Position numbers and translations under genes: made by a program. A stretch of 64,000 nt of DNA, taken from assembly GCF_038561965.1 (NCBI RefSeq), contig NZ_CP139348.1, positions 4,402,001 to 4,466,000 on the forward strand. The letters are read 5' to 3'. The stretch's first letter is position 1, and each line of letters begins with the position of its first letter. Shown here piece after piece: positions 36,748 through 45,828 of the stretch. The notes below the pieces were generated by a model, which made no database searches, had not been told where the DNA came from, and worked only from the letters and a program-made list of their open reading frames with translations. This stretch comes from Stutzerimonas stutzeri (GTDB taxonomy: Bacteria > Pseudomonadota > Gammaproteobacteria > Pseudomonadales > Pseudomonadaceae).

Positions 36748-39700
36748 GTGCCATGGATAGCCGAGCAGGACATTTTGAACGCCGAAAACAGCGCTCCCAC
36801 AGCGACTTGGAATGAAGCTGAACGGCTGATCGCATTGGCTCGCTTCACCGCGCTCGACACCCCGCGCGACGCGGATCTCGACGAGCTTGCCAGCATGGCC
36901 GCAGACCTCTGCGCCTGCCCGGCGGCCGCGGTTCACTTCATCGATGACCGATACCAGCACTGCACAGCTGCATTAGCGCTGGACAGCCAGCCCGTTGCGC
37001 TCGATCGCTCGCTTTGCGCTTGGGCAATCCGCCAGGCCGGGCCGGTGGTCGTCCAGCTCGCCGATCGCCTCGCTGCTCCGTTGGAGATGCCGCGACTTGC
37101 CGACGGCCGACCCGCCAGCTTCTACGCCGCCGCCATATTGCGCACCGACGATGGATTGCCGTTGGGCACCCTGTGCGTCTGCGACCATCAGCCTCGCGAG
37201 CTGACGCCGCGCCAGTACGAGCATCTACAGGCGATGGCGCGGCAGGTAATGGCACTACTGGAGTTGCAGCGGTTGCGTGCCGAAGAGGAGCGCAGCCGCC
37301 AGATCATCGACAGCGCCAAGGATTACGCCATTCTTGCCACTGACCTGCAGGGCCAAATAACCAGCTGGAACAGCGGTGCGCAACAGGTCCTCGGGTGGTC
37401 CGCCGCAGAGGCGCTGGGCCAGCAAATAGACTGCATCTTCACCGACGAGGATCGCGCGCAACAGGCGCCAGCGCAGGAAATGCGCACGGCGCTCAGAGAT
37501 GGCAGTGCAATCGACGAGCGCTGGCACCAACGCAAGGATGGCACACAGTTCTGGGCCAGCGGGGTTCTCACACCACTGGACCATCATGGCCAGACGCAAG
37601 GCTTCGTCAAGATTCTGCGCGACTTGACCGAATCACGTCTGCAGCAGGCAGCCACCCGTGAAATGGAAGAGCACTATCGCACGCTGGTCGACCTCAGCCC
37701 GCAGGTGATCTGGCAGTGCGATGCCCATGGCAACCTGAGGTTTTGCAACAGTTACTGGTGCGAATTCACCGGTCTAGACGAACAGCATTCGCAGGGCGAA
37801 GGCTGGCTGGCAGCGGTCGCCACGAGCGATCGTCCGCGCATTGCCGAACAGTGGCAGGCCGCACTGCAGAAGAAACTGCCGTTCAAGCTCGAATTGCCAT
37901 TGCGCGATGTCGATGGCAGTCCGCGCTGGTTTCAGGCCAGCAGCGCTCCGCTCTACGACGCCGACGGCCAACTACTACGCTGGGTCTGCGTAGCGCAGGA
38001 TATCGATAGCCGTCGTCGCTCGGAGATGCAGCGGCTGGAAAGCGAAGCATTCACGCGTTTGCTACTGGACTCGGCCAACGAGGGTTTCTACTCCATCGAC
38101 CGCAACGGTGCGGTCACCCTGTGCAACGACGCGTTCCTCAACCTGCTCGGCTTCAATAGCCGCGAGGAAGTGCTAGGCCGCCAATTGCACCAGGTGATTC
38201 ACCATAGCCACCCGGACGGTACGCCATACCCGGCACAGGAATGTCCGATCCAGCACACGGCCATTACCGGTGAACCACGGCATGTCGAGCATGAGCTGTT
38301 CTTCCGCGTCGACGGCAGCAGCCTGCCTGTCGAATACCGTGTAGCGCCGATCTACCGAGACGGCGAACTGCATGGCGCCATCTGCACATTCAGCGACATC
38401 AGCGAGCGTACCCAGCACCAGGCGCTGCAGGCCTTCCTGCTGGAGCTGAGCGACTGCCTGCAGACCGATACCGATCAGGTCGACGTCTGCTGCGTGCTCG
38501 ACGAGCGCCTGGCGCGGCTGACCCACTGCGACTGTATCGCCTGGGCAACCGTGGAAGACGGTGCGCTGGTTGTGCAACAGGAGTGGCTGGCGCCGGGTGC
38601 GCCAAGTCGCGGCGGTCGTCATGACCTGCCTGGGGGCGGCGCGGGTCTCGTCGAACGCCTGGCGCAGGAGAACGTAGTCCCGCTCGATGCGTACAGCCCG
38701 CAAAGCGACTCGCTGTGCCGAAGCCTGGCAAGCGCCACGCTGCTAATGACCGAACTGCCGGGCGTCGAGTCCGGCGCACAATCAGCCGCGCTCCTGTACG
38801 TTCGTAGCGAAATGCTGCCCTGGAGCGTGGACGACCTCGGCCTCGTCCGCGAAGTACTGGAACGCATCCGCGGCGCGGCCCAGCGCACGCAGGCGAACAA
38901 GGCGCTGCGCGAAGCTGAACAGCGCATCAGCCTGGCCAACGAGATCGCCTCGATCGGCGTCTGGGAATATCGCGACAGCCACCACACATTGCACTGGGAT
39001 ACCCAGCTCAAGGCCATGGCCGGGATACCGCCAGACCAGCCCGGCCTGGGCGTGCATGAAATCCTCGCGCGAGTGCATCCCGATGACCGCAGCGGATTGA
39101 TCAGAGCGCTGGGAGACACGCTGGCTGGCAATGGTGATGGAGAGTTCCAGCTCGACTACCGGATTTTCGATACCCGCATCAGCGAGTTCGTCTGGCTGGC
39201 CAATCGTGGCCGCCGACTACTCGACCCCAGCGGTGAGGTGCGCATTCTAGGCACCGCACGCAACATCACCGCCGAACGCAATGCGGCCGAGCGCATGCTG
39301 CGCATGAACGAGATGCTCGAAGAGCAGATCAAGGACCGCCAGCAGGCCGAACAGCGGCAAACGGCACTGATCGAGCTGGGTGACCTGTTGCGCGAGCAGC
39401 ACGACAGCCAGACCATCGCCCATGCGGCGGTGAGCGTGATCGGTCGTACGATTGGTATTTCACGCGTGCTGTTCGCCAGCGTCGACATATCCAGCCAAAG
39501 CGCCACCATCGAGCGCTACTGGAGTGATGGCAGTTCCGACAGCAGCAGTGAAGTGGTGCATTTTGCCGACTACGGTGATTTCTTCTACGACCTGCAAGAG
39601 AACGAACTGGTGGTGATCGAGGATGTGCTGCACGACGCGCGCACCGCGAGCCACGCCGAGAATTTCGCCGAAAGCCAGATCCGCAGCATCGTCTGCGTGC

Positions 39701-41484
39701 CGCTGTTCGAGCAGGGCCGCATCTCCGCTGTACTCATGCTGCTGGAAGAACAACCGCGCAACTGGTTCGACGATGACATTTCTTTCATCCGCGAAATCGC
39801 CGACCGCGCCTGGTCCGCTGACGAACGCATGCGCGCCGAACGCGCCTTGCGCGAGAGCGAAGAACAGTTCCGCACGCTAGCCGACAACATGAGCCAGTTC
39901 GCCTGGATGGCCGATCCTGCCGGGCGCATCTACTGGTACAACAAGCGCTGGTACGACTACACCGGCACCACCGGCGAGGCCATGCGGGCCCTGGGCTGGC
40001 GCGCAGTGAACCATCCCGATCATCACGAACGGGTCAGCGCATCGATGAAGCGGGCCTTCGCCATTGGCTCGATCTGGGAGGAAACCTTCCCGCTGCGTGG
40101 CAAGGACGGCAAATACCGCTGGTTTCTTTCGCGCGCCCTGCCGATTCGCGACGATTTCGGCCAGGTTACCCACTGGTTCGGCACTAATACCGACGTTACC
40201 GCCCAAGTCGCCGCCGAAGAGGCCCTGCGCGAACTCAATGACAACCTCGAGCGACGCGTAGCGGAGCGTACCCGCGAACTGGCCGCGATCAATAGCCGGC
40301 TGCACATCGAGATGGCGGAGCGCGAGCGGGCCGAGGATGCTTTGCGCCACGCACAGAAGATGGAAGCCATCGGTCAACTCACCGGCGGCCTCGCGCACGA
40401 CTTCAACAACATGCTGACCGGCGTGCTCGGCGCCCTCGATCTGATCCAGCGGCGCGTCGCCAATGGCGCCACGGGTGATCTGGATCGCTACATCGATGCG
40501 GCCACCACATCGGCCAACCGAGCTGCCGCGCTGACACATCGCCTGCTGGCATTTGCGCGTCGCCAATCACTGGATCCCAAGCCTGTCGACGTCAACCTGT
40601 TGGTGGTATCGATGGAGGATATGCTGCGCCGCACCATGGGCGAGCACATCCAGCTCGAAGTCGAGCTACAGACCGATGCCTGGGTCGCCTATACCGACGG
40701 CCATCAGCTGGAAAACGCGCTGCTCAACCTGGTGATCAATGCCAGAGACGCCATGCCCGATGGCGGACGGCTCGGCGTGCACACATGCAATGTGCGCATC
40801 CAAGAACACCAGCCGGACGCACCGGAGCCCGGGGATTACGTAGCACTCAGTGTTACCGACAATGGTTCCGGCATGTCGGCGCAGACCATTGCCAAGGCAT
40901 TCGACCCGTTCTTCACCACCAAGCCTATCGGCCAGGGCACAGGCCTTGGGTTGTCGATGGTTTATGGGTTCGCCAAGCAGACCGGTGGCCACGTGCGTAT
41001 AGACAGCACGCTGGGACAGGGCACGCGGGTGATCCTCTACTTACCGCGCAACCAGACCGAAAACGACGTGCAGGGCGCGCCGGAGCAGCAGACGGACGTA
41101 CCCAGCGCCCAGCAAGGCGAGATCGTGCTGGTCGTGGAGGATGAAGCCGCGGTGCGCATGCTCGTGGTCGAGGTGCTGAACGAACTCGGCTATCAGGTGC
41201 TGGAAGCCTGCGATGCCAGCAGCGCCCAGCCTTACCTGCACAGCGAACAGCGTCTCGACCTGCTGGTCACCGATTTCGGCCTGCCCGGCATCAACGGACG
41301 GCAGCTGGTGGAAGGCGCGCGGCAGCATCGACCTGAGCTAAAAGTCCTGTTCATCACCGGCTATGTACCAGATGAAGAGATGCGTAACGACTTCCTCGGC
41401 CCGGGCATGGACATCCTGGCCAAGCCATTCAGCATCGACATCCTGGCTGCGCGTATTCGCAAACTCATCGACAGTACAAGCTGA
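36748..41484 (+). CDS. Giant cytoplasmic hybrid histidine kinase with GAF and PAS sensors
   Basis: Protein of 1578 residues with no TM segment. Order as read: GAF (about 25-170; RFTALDTPRDADLDELASM), PAS (about 185-300), PAS (305-425), PAS (430-550), GAF-like (about 560-715), PAS (720-835), GAF (865-1030), PAS (1035-1160), a coiled-coil link, HisKA with the phospho-His in LTGGLAHDFNNMLTGVLGAL, HATPase (LVINARDAMPDGG, DNGSGMS, GQGTGLGLSMVYGF), and a C-terminal receiver (VEDEAAVRMLVVEV, LLVTDFGLPGINGR, LAKPFS). The stimulus is unknown and no regulator gene is adjacent. Start uncertain: GTG 36748 gives the longest frame, a TTG at about 36775 is an alternative. Confidence 0.88.
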   Translation: MPWIAEQDILNAENSAPTATWNEAERLIALARFTALDTPRDADLDELASMAADLCACPAAAVHFIDDRYQHCTAALALDSQPVALDRSLCAWAIRQAGPVVVQLADRLAAPLEMPRLADGRPASFYAAAILRTDDGLPLGTLCVCDHQPRELTPRQYEHLQAMARQVMALLELQRLRAEEERSRQIIDSAKDYAILATDLQGQITSWNSGAQQVLGWSAAEALGQQIDCIFTDEDRAQQAPAQEMRTALRDGSAIDERWHQRKDGTQFWASGVLTPLDHHGQTQGFVKILRDLTESRLQQAATREMEEHYRTLVDLSPQVIWQCDAHGNLRFCNSYWCEFTGLDEQHSQGEGWLAAVATSDRPRIAEQWQAALQKKLPFKLELPLRDVDGSPRWFQASSAPLYDADGQLLRWVCVAQDIDSRRRSEMQRLESEAFTRLLLDSANEGFYSIDRNGAVTLCNDAFLNLLGFNSREEVLGRQLHQVIHHSHPDGTPYPAQECPIQHTAITGEPRHVEHELFFRVDGSSLPVEYRVAPIYRDGELHGAICTFSDISERTQHQALQAFLLELSDCLQTDTDQVDVCCVLDERLARLTHCDCIAWATVEDGALVVQQEWLAPGAPSRGGRHDLPGGGAGLVERLAQENVVPLDAYSPQSDSLCRSLASATLLMTELPGVESGAQSAALLYVRSEMLPWSVDDLGLVREVLERIRGAAQRTQANKALREAEQRISLANEIASIGVWEYRDSHHTLHWDTQLKAMAGIPPDQPGLGVHEILARVHPDDRSGLIRALGDTLAGNGDGEFQLDYRIFDTRISEFVWLANRGRRLLDPSGEVRILGTARNITAERNAAERMLRMNEMLEEQIKDRQQAEQRQTALIELGDLLREQHDSQTIAHAAVSVIGRTIGISRVLFASVDISSQSATIERYWSDGSSDSSSEVVHFADYGDFFYDLQENELVVIEDVLHDARTASHAENFAESQIRSIVCVPLFEQGRISAVLMLLEEQPRNWFDDDISFIREIADRAWSADERMRAERALRESEEQFRTLADNMSQFAWMADPAGRIYWYNKRWYDYTGTTGEAMRALGWRAVNHPDHHERVSASMKRAFAIGSIWEETFPLRGKDGKYRWFLSRALPIRDDFGQVTHWFGTNTDVTAQVAAEEALRELNDNLERRVAERTRELAAINSRLHIEMAERERAEDALRHAQKMEAIGQLTGGLAHDFNNMLTGVLGALDLIQRRVANGATGDLDRYIDAATTSANRAAALTHRLLAFARRQSLDPKPVDVNLLVVSMEDMLRRTMGEHIQLEVELQTDAWVAYTDGHQLENALLNLVINARDAMPDGGRLGVHTCNVRIQEHQPDAPEPGDYVALSVTDNGSGMSAQTIAKAFDPFFTTKPIGQGTGLGLSMVYGFAKQTGGHVRIDSTLGQGTRVILYLPRNQTENDVQGAPEQQTDVPSAQQGEIVLVVEDEAAVRMLVVEVLNELGYQVLEACDASSAQPYLHSEQRLDLLVTDFGLPGINGRQLVEGARQHRPELKVLFITGYVPDEEMRNDFLGPGMDILAKPFSIDILAARIRKLIDSTS

Positions 41485-41550
41485 GCGGCAACCGGAACTC
41501 TCGTCCGCGCATCGCACTCACAGAAGTACGACAGCACGGAGGTTCCGCTC

Positions 41551-41859
41551 ATGCGCAAGACACTTTTGGTGGCGTTTACCCTGTCCCTGGCCCCTATCGG
41601 CAGCACCATGGCAGACGGTCTGGTACGTGACATCCTGTCGTCTGGTGCGACCACCGCCTCGACCTACATGACCTTCAAGGACAACAAGCTGGTGATCCCC
41701 GCTCGCGAAGAGGCAGGCAGCTTCGTCGCCAGCAACGGTGAAATCCGCGGTCCGTACCTGGAAGCCATGCTCAAGCAATTGCGCAGCGATCAGCCGCAGC
41801 TGCAGGCAACCGACATGGAGCTGGCAAGCGCCATTCTGGCGGCCGAGCAGTCTCGCTGA
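41551..41859 (+). CDS. DUF2388 small secreted protein
   Basis: Protein of 102 residues with a signal peptide (MRKTLLVAFTLSLAPIGSTMA, cleaved before DGLVRDILSS). The body SGATTASTYMTFKDNKLVIP and QATDMELASAILAAE fits the DUF2388 family, common and often duplicated in Pseudomonas, of unknown function. GGAGG lies nine bases before the ATG. It is followed 44 bases later by an osmC gene and may be cotranscribed. Confidence 0.78.
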   Translation: MRKTLLVAFTLSLAPIGSTMADGLVRDILSSGATTASTYMTFKDNKLVIPAREEAGSFVASNGEIRGPYLEAMLKQLRSDQPQLQATDMELASAILAAEQSR

Positions 41860-41902
41860 ACGGCGCGTGCCGAACCATTCACCATCTACGCGAGGACAGT
41901 TC

Positions 41903-42328
41903 ATGAAGAAGAGCGCTTCCGCCGTCTGGCAAGGCGGCCTGAAAGACGGCAAAGGCACAATCACTACCGAAAGCGGCGCGTTGAAAGACAATCCCTACGG
42001 GTTCAACACTCGCTTTGAGGACGCTTCCGGTACCAATCCCGAAGAGCTGATCGGTGCTGCTCATGCCGGTTGCTTTTCCATGGCGCTGTCCATGATGCTC
42101 GGCCAAGCCGGGCTTACAGCAGAACGTATCGACACCCGCGCCGAGGTCACGCTCGACAAGGATGGTGAAGGGTTCAGCATCACCGCGATCGACCTTACCC
42201 TCAAGGCACGGATCCCGGGCGCGGACGAGGCGCAGTTCCAGCAAATCGCCAACCAGGCGAAGGAAGGTTGCCCCGTATCGAAAGTGCTCAACGCACGCAT
42301 CAGCCTGAATGCCACACTGGAAGGCTGA
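41903..42328 (+). CDS. OsmC-family peroxiredoxin
   Basis: Protein of 141 residues. Both redox cysteines are present, in GAAHAGCFSMALSMML and in QAKEGCPVSKVLNA, spaced as in OsmC, and the Arg-containing NPYGFNTRFEDASGTNPEEL precedes them. OsmC reduces organic hydroperoxides with two-cysteine chemistry and is osmotically or stress induced in many bacteria. Start ATG 41903 has GAGG nine bases upstream. Confidence 0.9.
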   Translation: MKKSASAVWQGGLKDGKGTITTESGALKDNPYGFNTRFEDASGTNPEELIGAAHAGCFSMALSMMLGQAGLTAERIDTRAEVTLDKDGEGFSITAIDLTLKARIPGADEAQFQQIANQAKEGCPVSKVLNARISLNATLEG

Positions 42329-42370
42329 TCCGCCTGGGCAGACGCAATAACCGGTTCAGCTGACGCAAAA

Positions 42371-42404
42371 AAAAACGCCACCCCGTTGCCGGAGTGGCGT
42401 TTTT
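42371..42404. terminator. Bidirectional terminator between osmC-family gene and dctP
   Basis: AAAAACGCCAC and GTGGCGTTTTT form an 11-bp stem including the A/T ends, so each strand has a U-run. It sits between two convergent stop codons, 43 bases after the OsmC gene and 15 bases before the dctP stop. Confidence 0.92.
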
Positions 42405-42418
42405 GCATCCGGCCGAAA

Positions 42419-43525
42419 TCAGCCGCGGATGTTGTAGATGTCCTTCTCGTTCAGCTCGGCGTATTCATACAACCGATTGAGATAGGCACTCTGCTGCTCC
42501 CACACCTTGGAAGCGACCGGATCGGCCTTGGCGGAGGCATCCACCACTTCAGCCGCTACCTGCTTCAGGCGCGCCAGCACTTCGTCCGGCAGACGGCGTA
42601 CTTCCACGCCCTGCTCGCGCAGCTGCTCCATCGCTTCCATGTTCTTGGCGTTGTAATCGTCGAGCATGTCGCCGTTTACATCACGTGCGGCGGCACGAAC
42701 GATGGCTTTCAGATCATCCGGAAGCGTATCCCAGGCCTTCAGGTTCACGTCCAGCTCGAAGGTGACGTTCGGCTCCTGCCAGCCCGGCGTGTAGTAGTAC
42801 TTGGAGGCCTTGTGCAGACCCAGCGCCAGGTCGTTGTATGGGCCGATCCACTCGGTGGCGTCGATCGCGCCGGTCTGCAGGGCAGTGAAGATTTCACCGG
42901 CCGGCATGTTCACCACGGTGCCGCCCATCTTGGTCAGCACTTCGCCGCCCAGGCCGGGCGTACGCATTTTCAGGCCCTTGAAGTCGTCAACCGAGTTAAT
43001 TTCCTTGTTGAACCAGCCAGCGGTCTGCACGCCGGTCGCGCCACAGGCCATCGGCAGCACGCCGTAGGGCTTGTAGACCTCTTCCCACAACTGCATACCG
43101 CCGCCACGATGCAGCCAGGCGTTCATTTCCTGGGCATTCGGGCCGAACGGAAGAGCGCAGAAGAACTGCGCAGCCGGCACCTTGCCCTTCCAGTAGTAAG
43201 GTGCGCCATGGCCCATTTCAGCGGTGCCACGCGATACCGCGTCGAATACTTCGAGCGCCGGGACCAGCTCGCCAGCGGCATAGACCTTGATCTTCAGCCG
43301 GCCACCGCTCATTTCGTTGACCAGATTGGCGAAGCGCTCGGCACCTACGCCAACGCCTGGGAAGTTCTTCGGCCAGGAGGTGACCATCTTCCAGTTGAAT
43401 GTCTGCTGTTCGCTGGCCTGCTTGCTTTCGCCAGCTACCGGCTTGTCGCTCTTGTCATTGCAGCCAGCCAGAGCGGTGGCCGCCAGGCCAACGCCAGCGG
43501 CGGTGAGAATGTCACGACGTTTCAT
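42419..43525 (-). CDS. TRAP transporter solute-binding protein (DctP family, TakP-like)
   Basis: Protein of 368 residues. The leader MKRRDILTAAGVGLAATALAGCND has a twin-arginine motif and a lipobox (LAGC), so it is probably a Tat-exported lipoprotein. The body resembles the 2-oxoacid/lactate-calcium type: WKMVTSWPKNFPGVGVGAER, GKVPAAQFFCALPFGPNAQE, AGEIFTALQTGAIDATEWIG and SKYYYTPGWQEPN. It should hand an organic acid to the DctQ-DctM permease encoded divergently. AAGGAG lies seven bases before the ATG. The exact substrate is not known. Confidence 0.88.
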   Translation of the reverse strand: MKRRDILTAAGVGLAATALAGCNDKSDKPVAGESKQASEQQTFNWKMVTSWPKNFPGVGVGAERFANLVNEMSGGRLKIKVYAAGELVPALEVFDAVSRGTAEMGHGAPYYWKGKVPAAQFFCALPFGPNAQEMNAWLHRGGGMQLWEEVYKPYGVLPMACGATGVQTAGWFNKEINSVDDFKGLKMRTPGLGGEVLTKMGGTVVNMPAGEIFTALQTGAIDATEWIGPYNDLALGLHKASKYYYTPGWQEPNVTFELDVNLKAWDTLPDDLKAIVRAAARDVNGDMLDDYNAKNMEAMEQLREQGVEVRRLPDEVLARLKQVAAEVVDASAKADPVASKVWEQQSAYLNRLYEYAELNEKDIYNIRG

Positions 43526-43816
43526 GTTGTTACTCCTTGTTATTTGTTCTTATTGCGCAACGGCAAGACCACGCTCTCTTTGCCGGACCGCCGCGCTTTT
43601 CGTTCCGTGTACGCCCAACGCCACGCTGACTGAGGGCGCATGCGGCGAAACCTGCGCCGGATACACAGACGCCGTTCCGGGCTCGACTAACATTAGAGCG
43701 TCCGGCGCCTCAAGCCTAGCGTATAAGCTAAAAGTCGTAGGCCGATTGCTGCGAAGCCCCAGTGCTGCAAGAATCGCCGCTTCCGCCAACCTTGCGTCTA
43801 CTAAGAAGGACTACAA
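43526..43816. promoter_or_regulatory. Divergent dctP / dctQM regulatory region
   Basis: These 291 bases hold no gene that I can support. Clear Shine-Dalgarno sequences lie at both ends (AAGGAG for dctP, AAGGA for dctQ). No recognisable operator was found. Confidence 0.6.
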
Positions 43817-44368
43817 ATGTCCCACAGCCCCTCGCCCCTGCTGCGCGTGGCTGGCCTAATCGATGCGTGCAACATGCGCCTCGGCCAGTTATGTGCCTGG
43901 ATCACCCTGTTTCTCGTCATCGGTACTACCATCGTGGTGATACTGCGCTACGGTTTTGGCATTGGCGCAATCGCCCTGCAGGAAGCCGTGATGTACGGCC
44001 ATGCGCTGGTGTTCATGGGCGCAGCCGCCTGGACCTTGCAGCGCAACGGTCATGTCCGCGTCGACATCTTCTATCAGAAATTCAGCGGCCGCCGGCAGGC
44101 GACAGTCGACGGCGTGGGCCACCTGCTGTTCCTGTTGCCCGTGTGCCTGTTTCTCGGCTGGAACAGCTGGGATTACGTCAGCAATTCCTGGTCGACGCTC
44201 GAGGGCTCGAATGAATCCGGCGGACTGAAGTTCGTCTACCTGCAGAAGAGCATCATCCTGCTGCTGGTCGGCAGCCTCGCGCTGCAGGCGGTTTCCGACC
44301 TGATCAAGGCGGGCTATCGCATCACCGGACGCCTGCCTGAAGCAGAGCAGGAGGTGAAGCATGGGTGA
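43817..44368 (+). CDS. TRAP transporter small permease (DctQ)
   Basis: Membrane protein of 183 residues with four TM segments (LCAWITLFLVIGTTIVVILR; GHALVFMGAAAWTLQ; LLFLLPVCLFLGWNSW; IILLLVGSLALQAVSDL). The second region QEAVMYGHALVFMGAAAWTL followed by HVRVDIFYQ is typical of the DctQ subunit. It overlaps dctM by 8 bases and works with it as the membrane part of the transporter. Confidence 0.9.
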   Translation: MSHSPSPLLRVAGLIDACNMRLGQLCAWITLFLVIGTTIVVILRYGFGIGAIALQEAVMYGHALVFMGAAAWTLQRNGHVRVDIFYQKFSGRRQATVDGVGHLLFLLPVCLFLGWNSWDYVSNSWSTLEGSNESGGLKFVYLQKSIILLLVGSLALQAVSDLIKAGYRITGRLPEAEQEVKHG

Positions 44369-45737
44369 GATCATGGCCATCCTGCTGTTCATCAGCATCT
44401 GCTTCGCCCTGATGTCGGGTTACCCGGTCGCCTTCACCCTTGGCGGCATGGCGCTGCTGTTCGCCGGCATCGGCGTGGTCACCGGCTCCTTCGACGTGGG
44501 TTACCTGCACGCGCTGCCGAATCGCATCTTCGGCATCATGAACAACCAGACGATGCTGGCGGTACCTCTGTTCGTCTTCATGGGCGTGATGCTGGAGAAA
44601 TCCCGCGTTGCCGAAGACTTGCTGGAATCGATGTCGCGACTGTTCGGCACCATGCGCGGCGGGCTGGCCATCTCGGTCTGCGTGGTCGGTGCGCTGCTCG
44701 CTGCCAGTACCGGTATCGTCGGCGCCACCGTGGTCACCATGGGTCTGCTGGCACTGCCGACCATGCTACGCCGCGGCTACGACCCGGCCATTGCCACTGG
44801 CACCCTCGCCGCCACCGGCACGCTCGGGCAGATCATCCCGCCTTCGATCATCCTGGTTCTGCTCGGCGACGTGATGTCCAGCGCCTTCCAGCAGGCACAG
44901 CTGAAGATGGGCATCTTTTCGCCCAAAACGGTTTCGGTCGGTGACCTGTTCGTCGGCGCGCTGATTCCGGGTCTGTTGCTGGTCGGCATGTACATCCTCT
45001 ACCTGATCGCCGTGGCGATCTTCCAACCCAAGAAGTTGCCCGCACTGCCGCAGGAAGAACTGGGACCGATCGAGTGGGGCAAGCTGATCGGCTCGCTGCT
45101 GCCGCCGCTGCTGCTGATCACCGCCGTGCTCGGCTCGATTCTGGCCGGGTATGCCACGCCCACCGAGGCTGCCGCGATCGGTGCGCTCGGCGCGACGCTG
45201 CTCTCGATCGCCAAGGGACAGCTGAACTTCACCCAGCTCAAGCAAGTGGCGTTCGGCACCACCGAGATCACCTCGATGGTGTTCCTGATCCTCATTGGCG
45301 CATCGCTGTTCTCGCTGGTGTTCCGCGGCTTTGGCGGTGAAGTGCTCATCGAAGACGCTCTGCATTCGCTGCCTGGGGGCGTGCTAGGCGCGTTCCTGGT
45401 GGTGATGCTGGTCATCTTCCTGCTGGGCTTCATCCTCGACTTCATCGAGATCATCTTCGTGGTGGTGCCTATCGTCGGCCCGATCCTGCTGGCCATGGGT
45501 CTGGACCCGGTCTGGCTCGGCGTGATGTTCGCCATCAACCTGCAGACGTCGTTCCTCACCCCGCCGTTCGGTTTCTCGCTGTTCTACTTGCGTGGTGTCA
45601 CGCCACGCAGCGTACCGACCAGCGTGATGTACAAGGGTGTGCTGCCTTTCATCGCGATTCAGATCGGCATGCTGGTAGTGGCCTACATGTGGCCGGGCAT
45701 CGTCACCTGGCTGCCGGAGCAGGTCTACGGCAAGTAA
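44361..45737 (+). CDS. TRAP transporter large permease (DctM)
   Basis: Membrane protein of 458 residues with about 12 TM segments. Family stretches: LMSGYPVAFTLGGMALLFAG, MNNQTMLAVPLFVFMGVMLE, LAASTGIVGATVVTMGLLAL, GTLGQIIPPSIILVLLGDVM and LGFILDFIEIIFVVVPI. It is the ion-coupled translocating subunit. Its length of 458 is slightly longer than most DctM (about 430) because of a loop around residue 190 (QLKMGIFSPKTVSVGDLFVG), common in the mannitol/2-oxoacid subgroup. Confidence 0.92.
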   Translation: MGEIMAILLFISICFALMSGYPVAFTLGGMALLFAGIGVVTGSFDVGYLHALPNRIFGIMNNQTMLAVPLFVFMGVMLEKSRVAEDLLESMSRLFGTMRGGLAISVCVVGALLAASTGIVGATVVTMGLLALPTMLRRGYDPAIATGTLAATGTLGQIIPPSIILVLLGDVMSSAFQQAQLKMGIFSPKTVSVGDLFVGALIPGLLLVGMYILYLIAVAIFQPKKLPALPQEELGPIEWGKLIGSLLPPLLLITAVLGSILAGYATPTEAAAIGALGATLLSIAKGQLNFTQLKQVAFGTTEITSMVFLILIGASLFSLVFRGFGGEVLIEDALHSLPGGVLGAFLVVMLVIFLLGFILDFIEIIFVVVPIVGPILLAMGLDPVWLGVMFAINLQTSFLTPPFGFSLFYLRGVTPRSVPTSVMYKGVLPFIAIQIGMLVVAYMWPGIVTWLPEQVYGK

Positions 45738-45744
45738 CTGATCC

Positions 45745-45772
45745 CGCGACGCCCGTCTCGACGGGCGTTGCG
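45745..45772 (+). terminator. Hairpin after dctM
   Basis: CGCGACGCCCGT pairs with ACGGGCGTTGCG (one G-T wobble) across a 4-base loop, 8 bases after the dctM stop. Only a weak T-rich tail (CTTCC) follows. Confidence 0.55.
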
Positions 45773-45828
45773 CTTCCTGCGCCCTCATCCCGCTACAATC
45801 GGCACCCGCCTGCACGCCCGGCCCGTCG

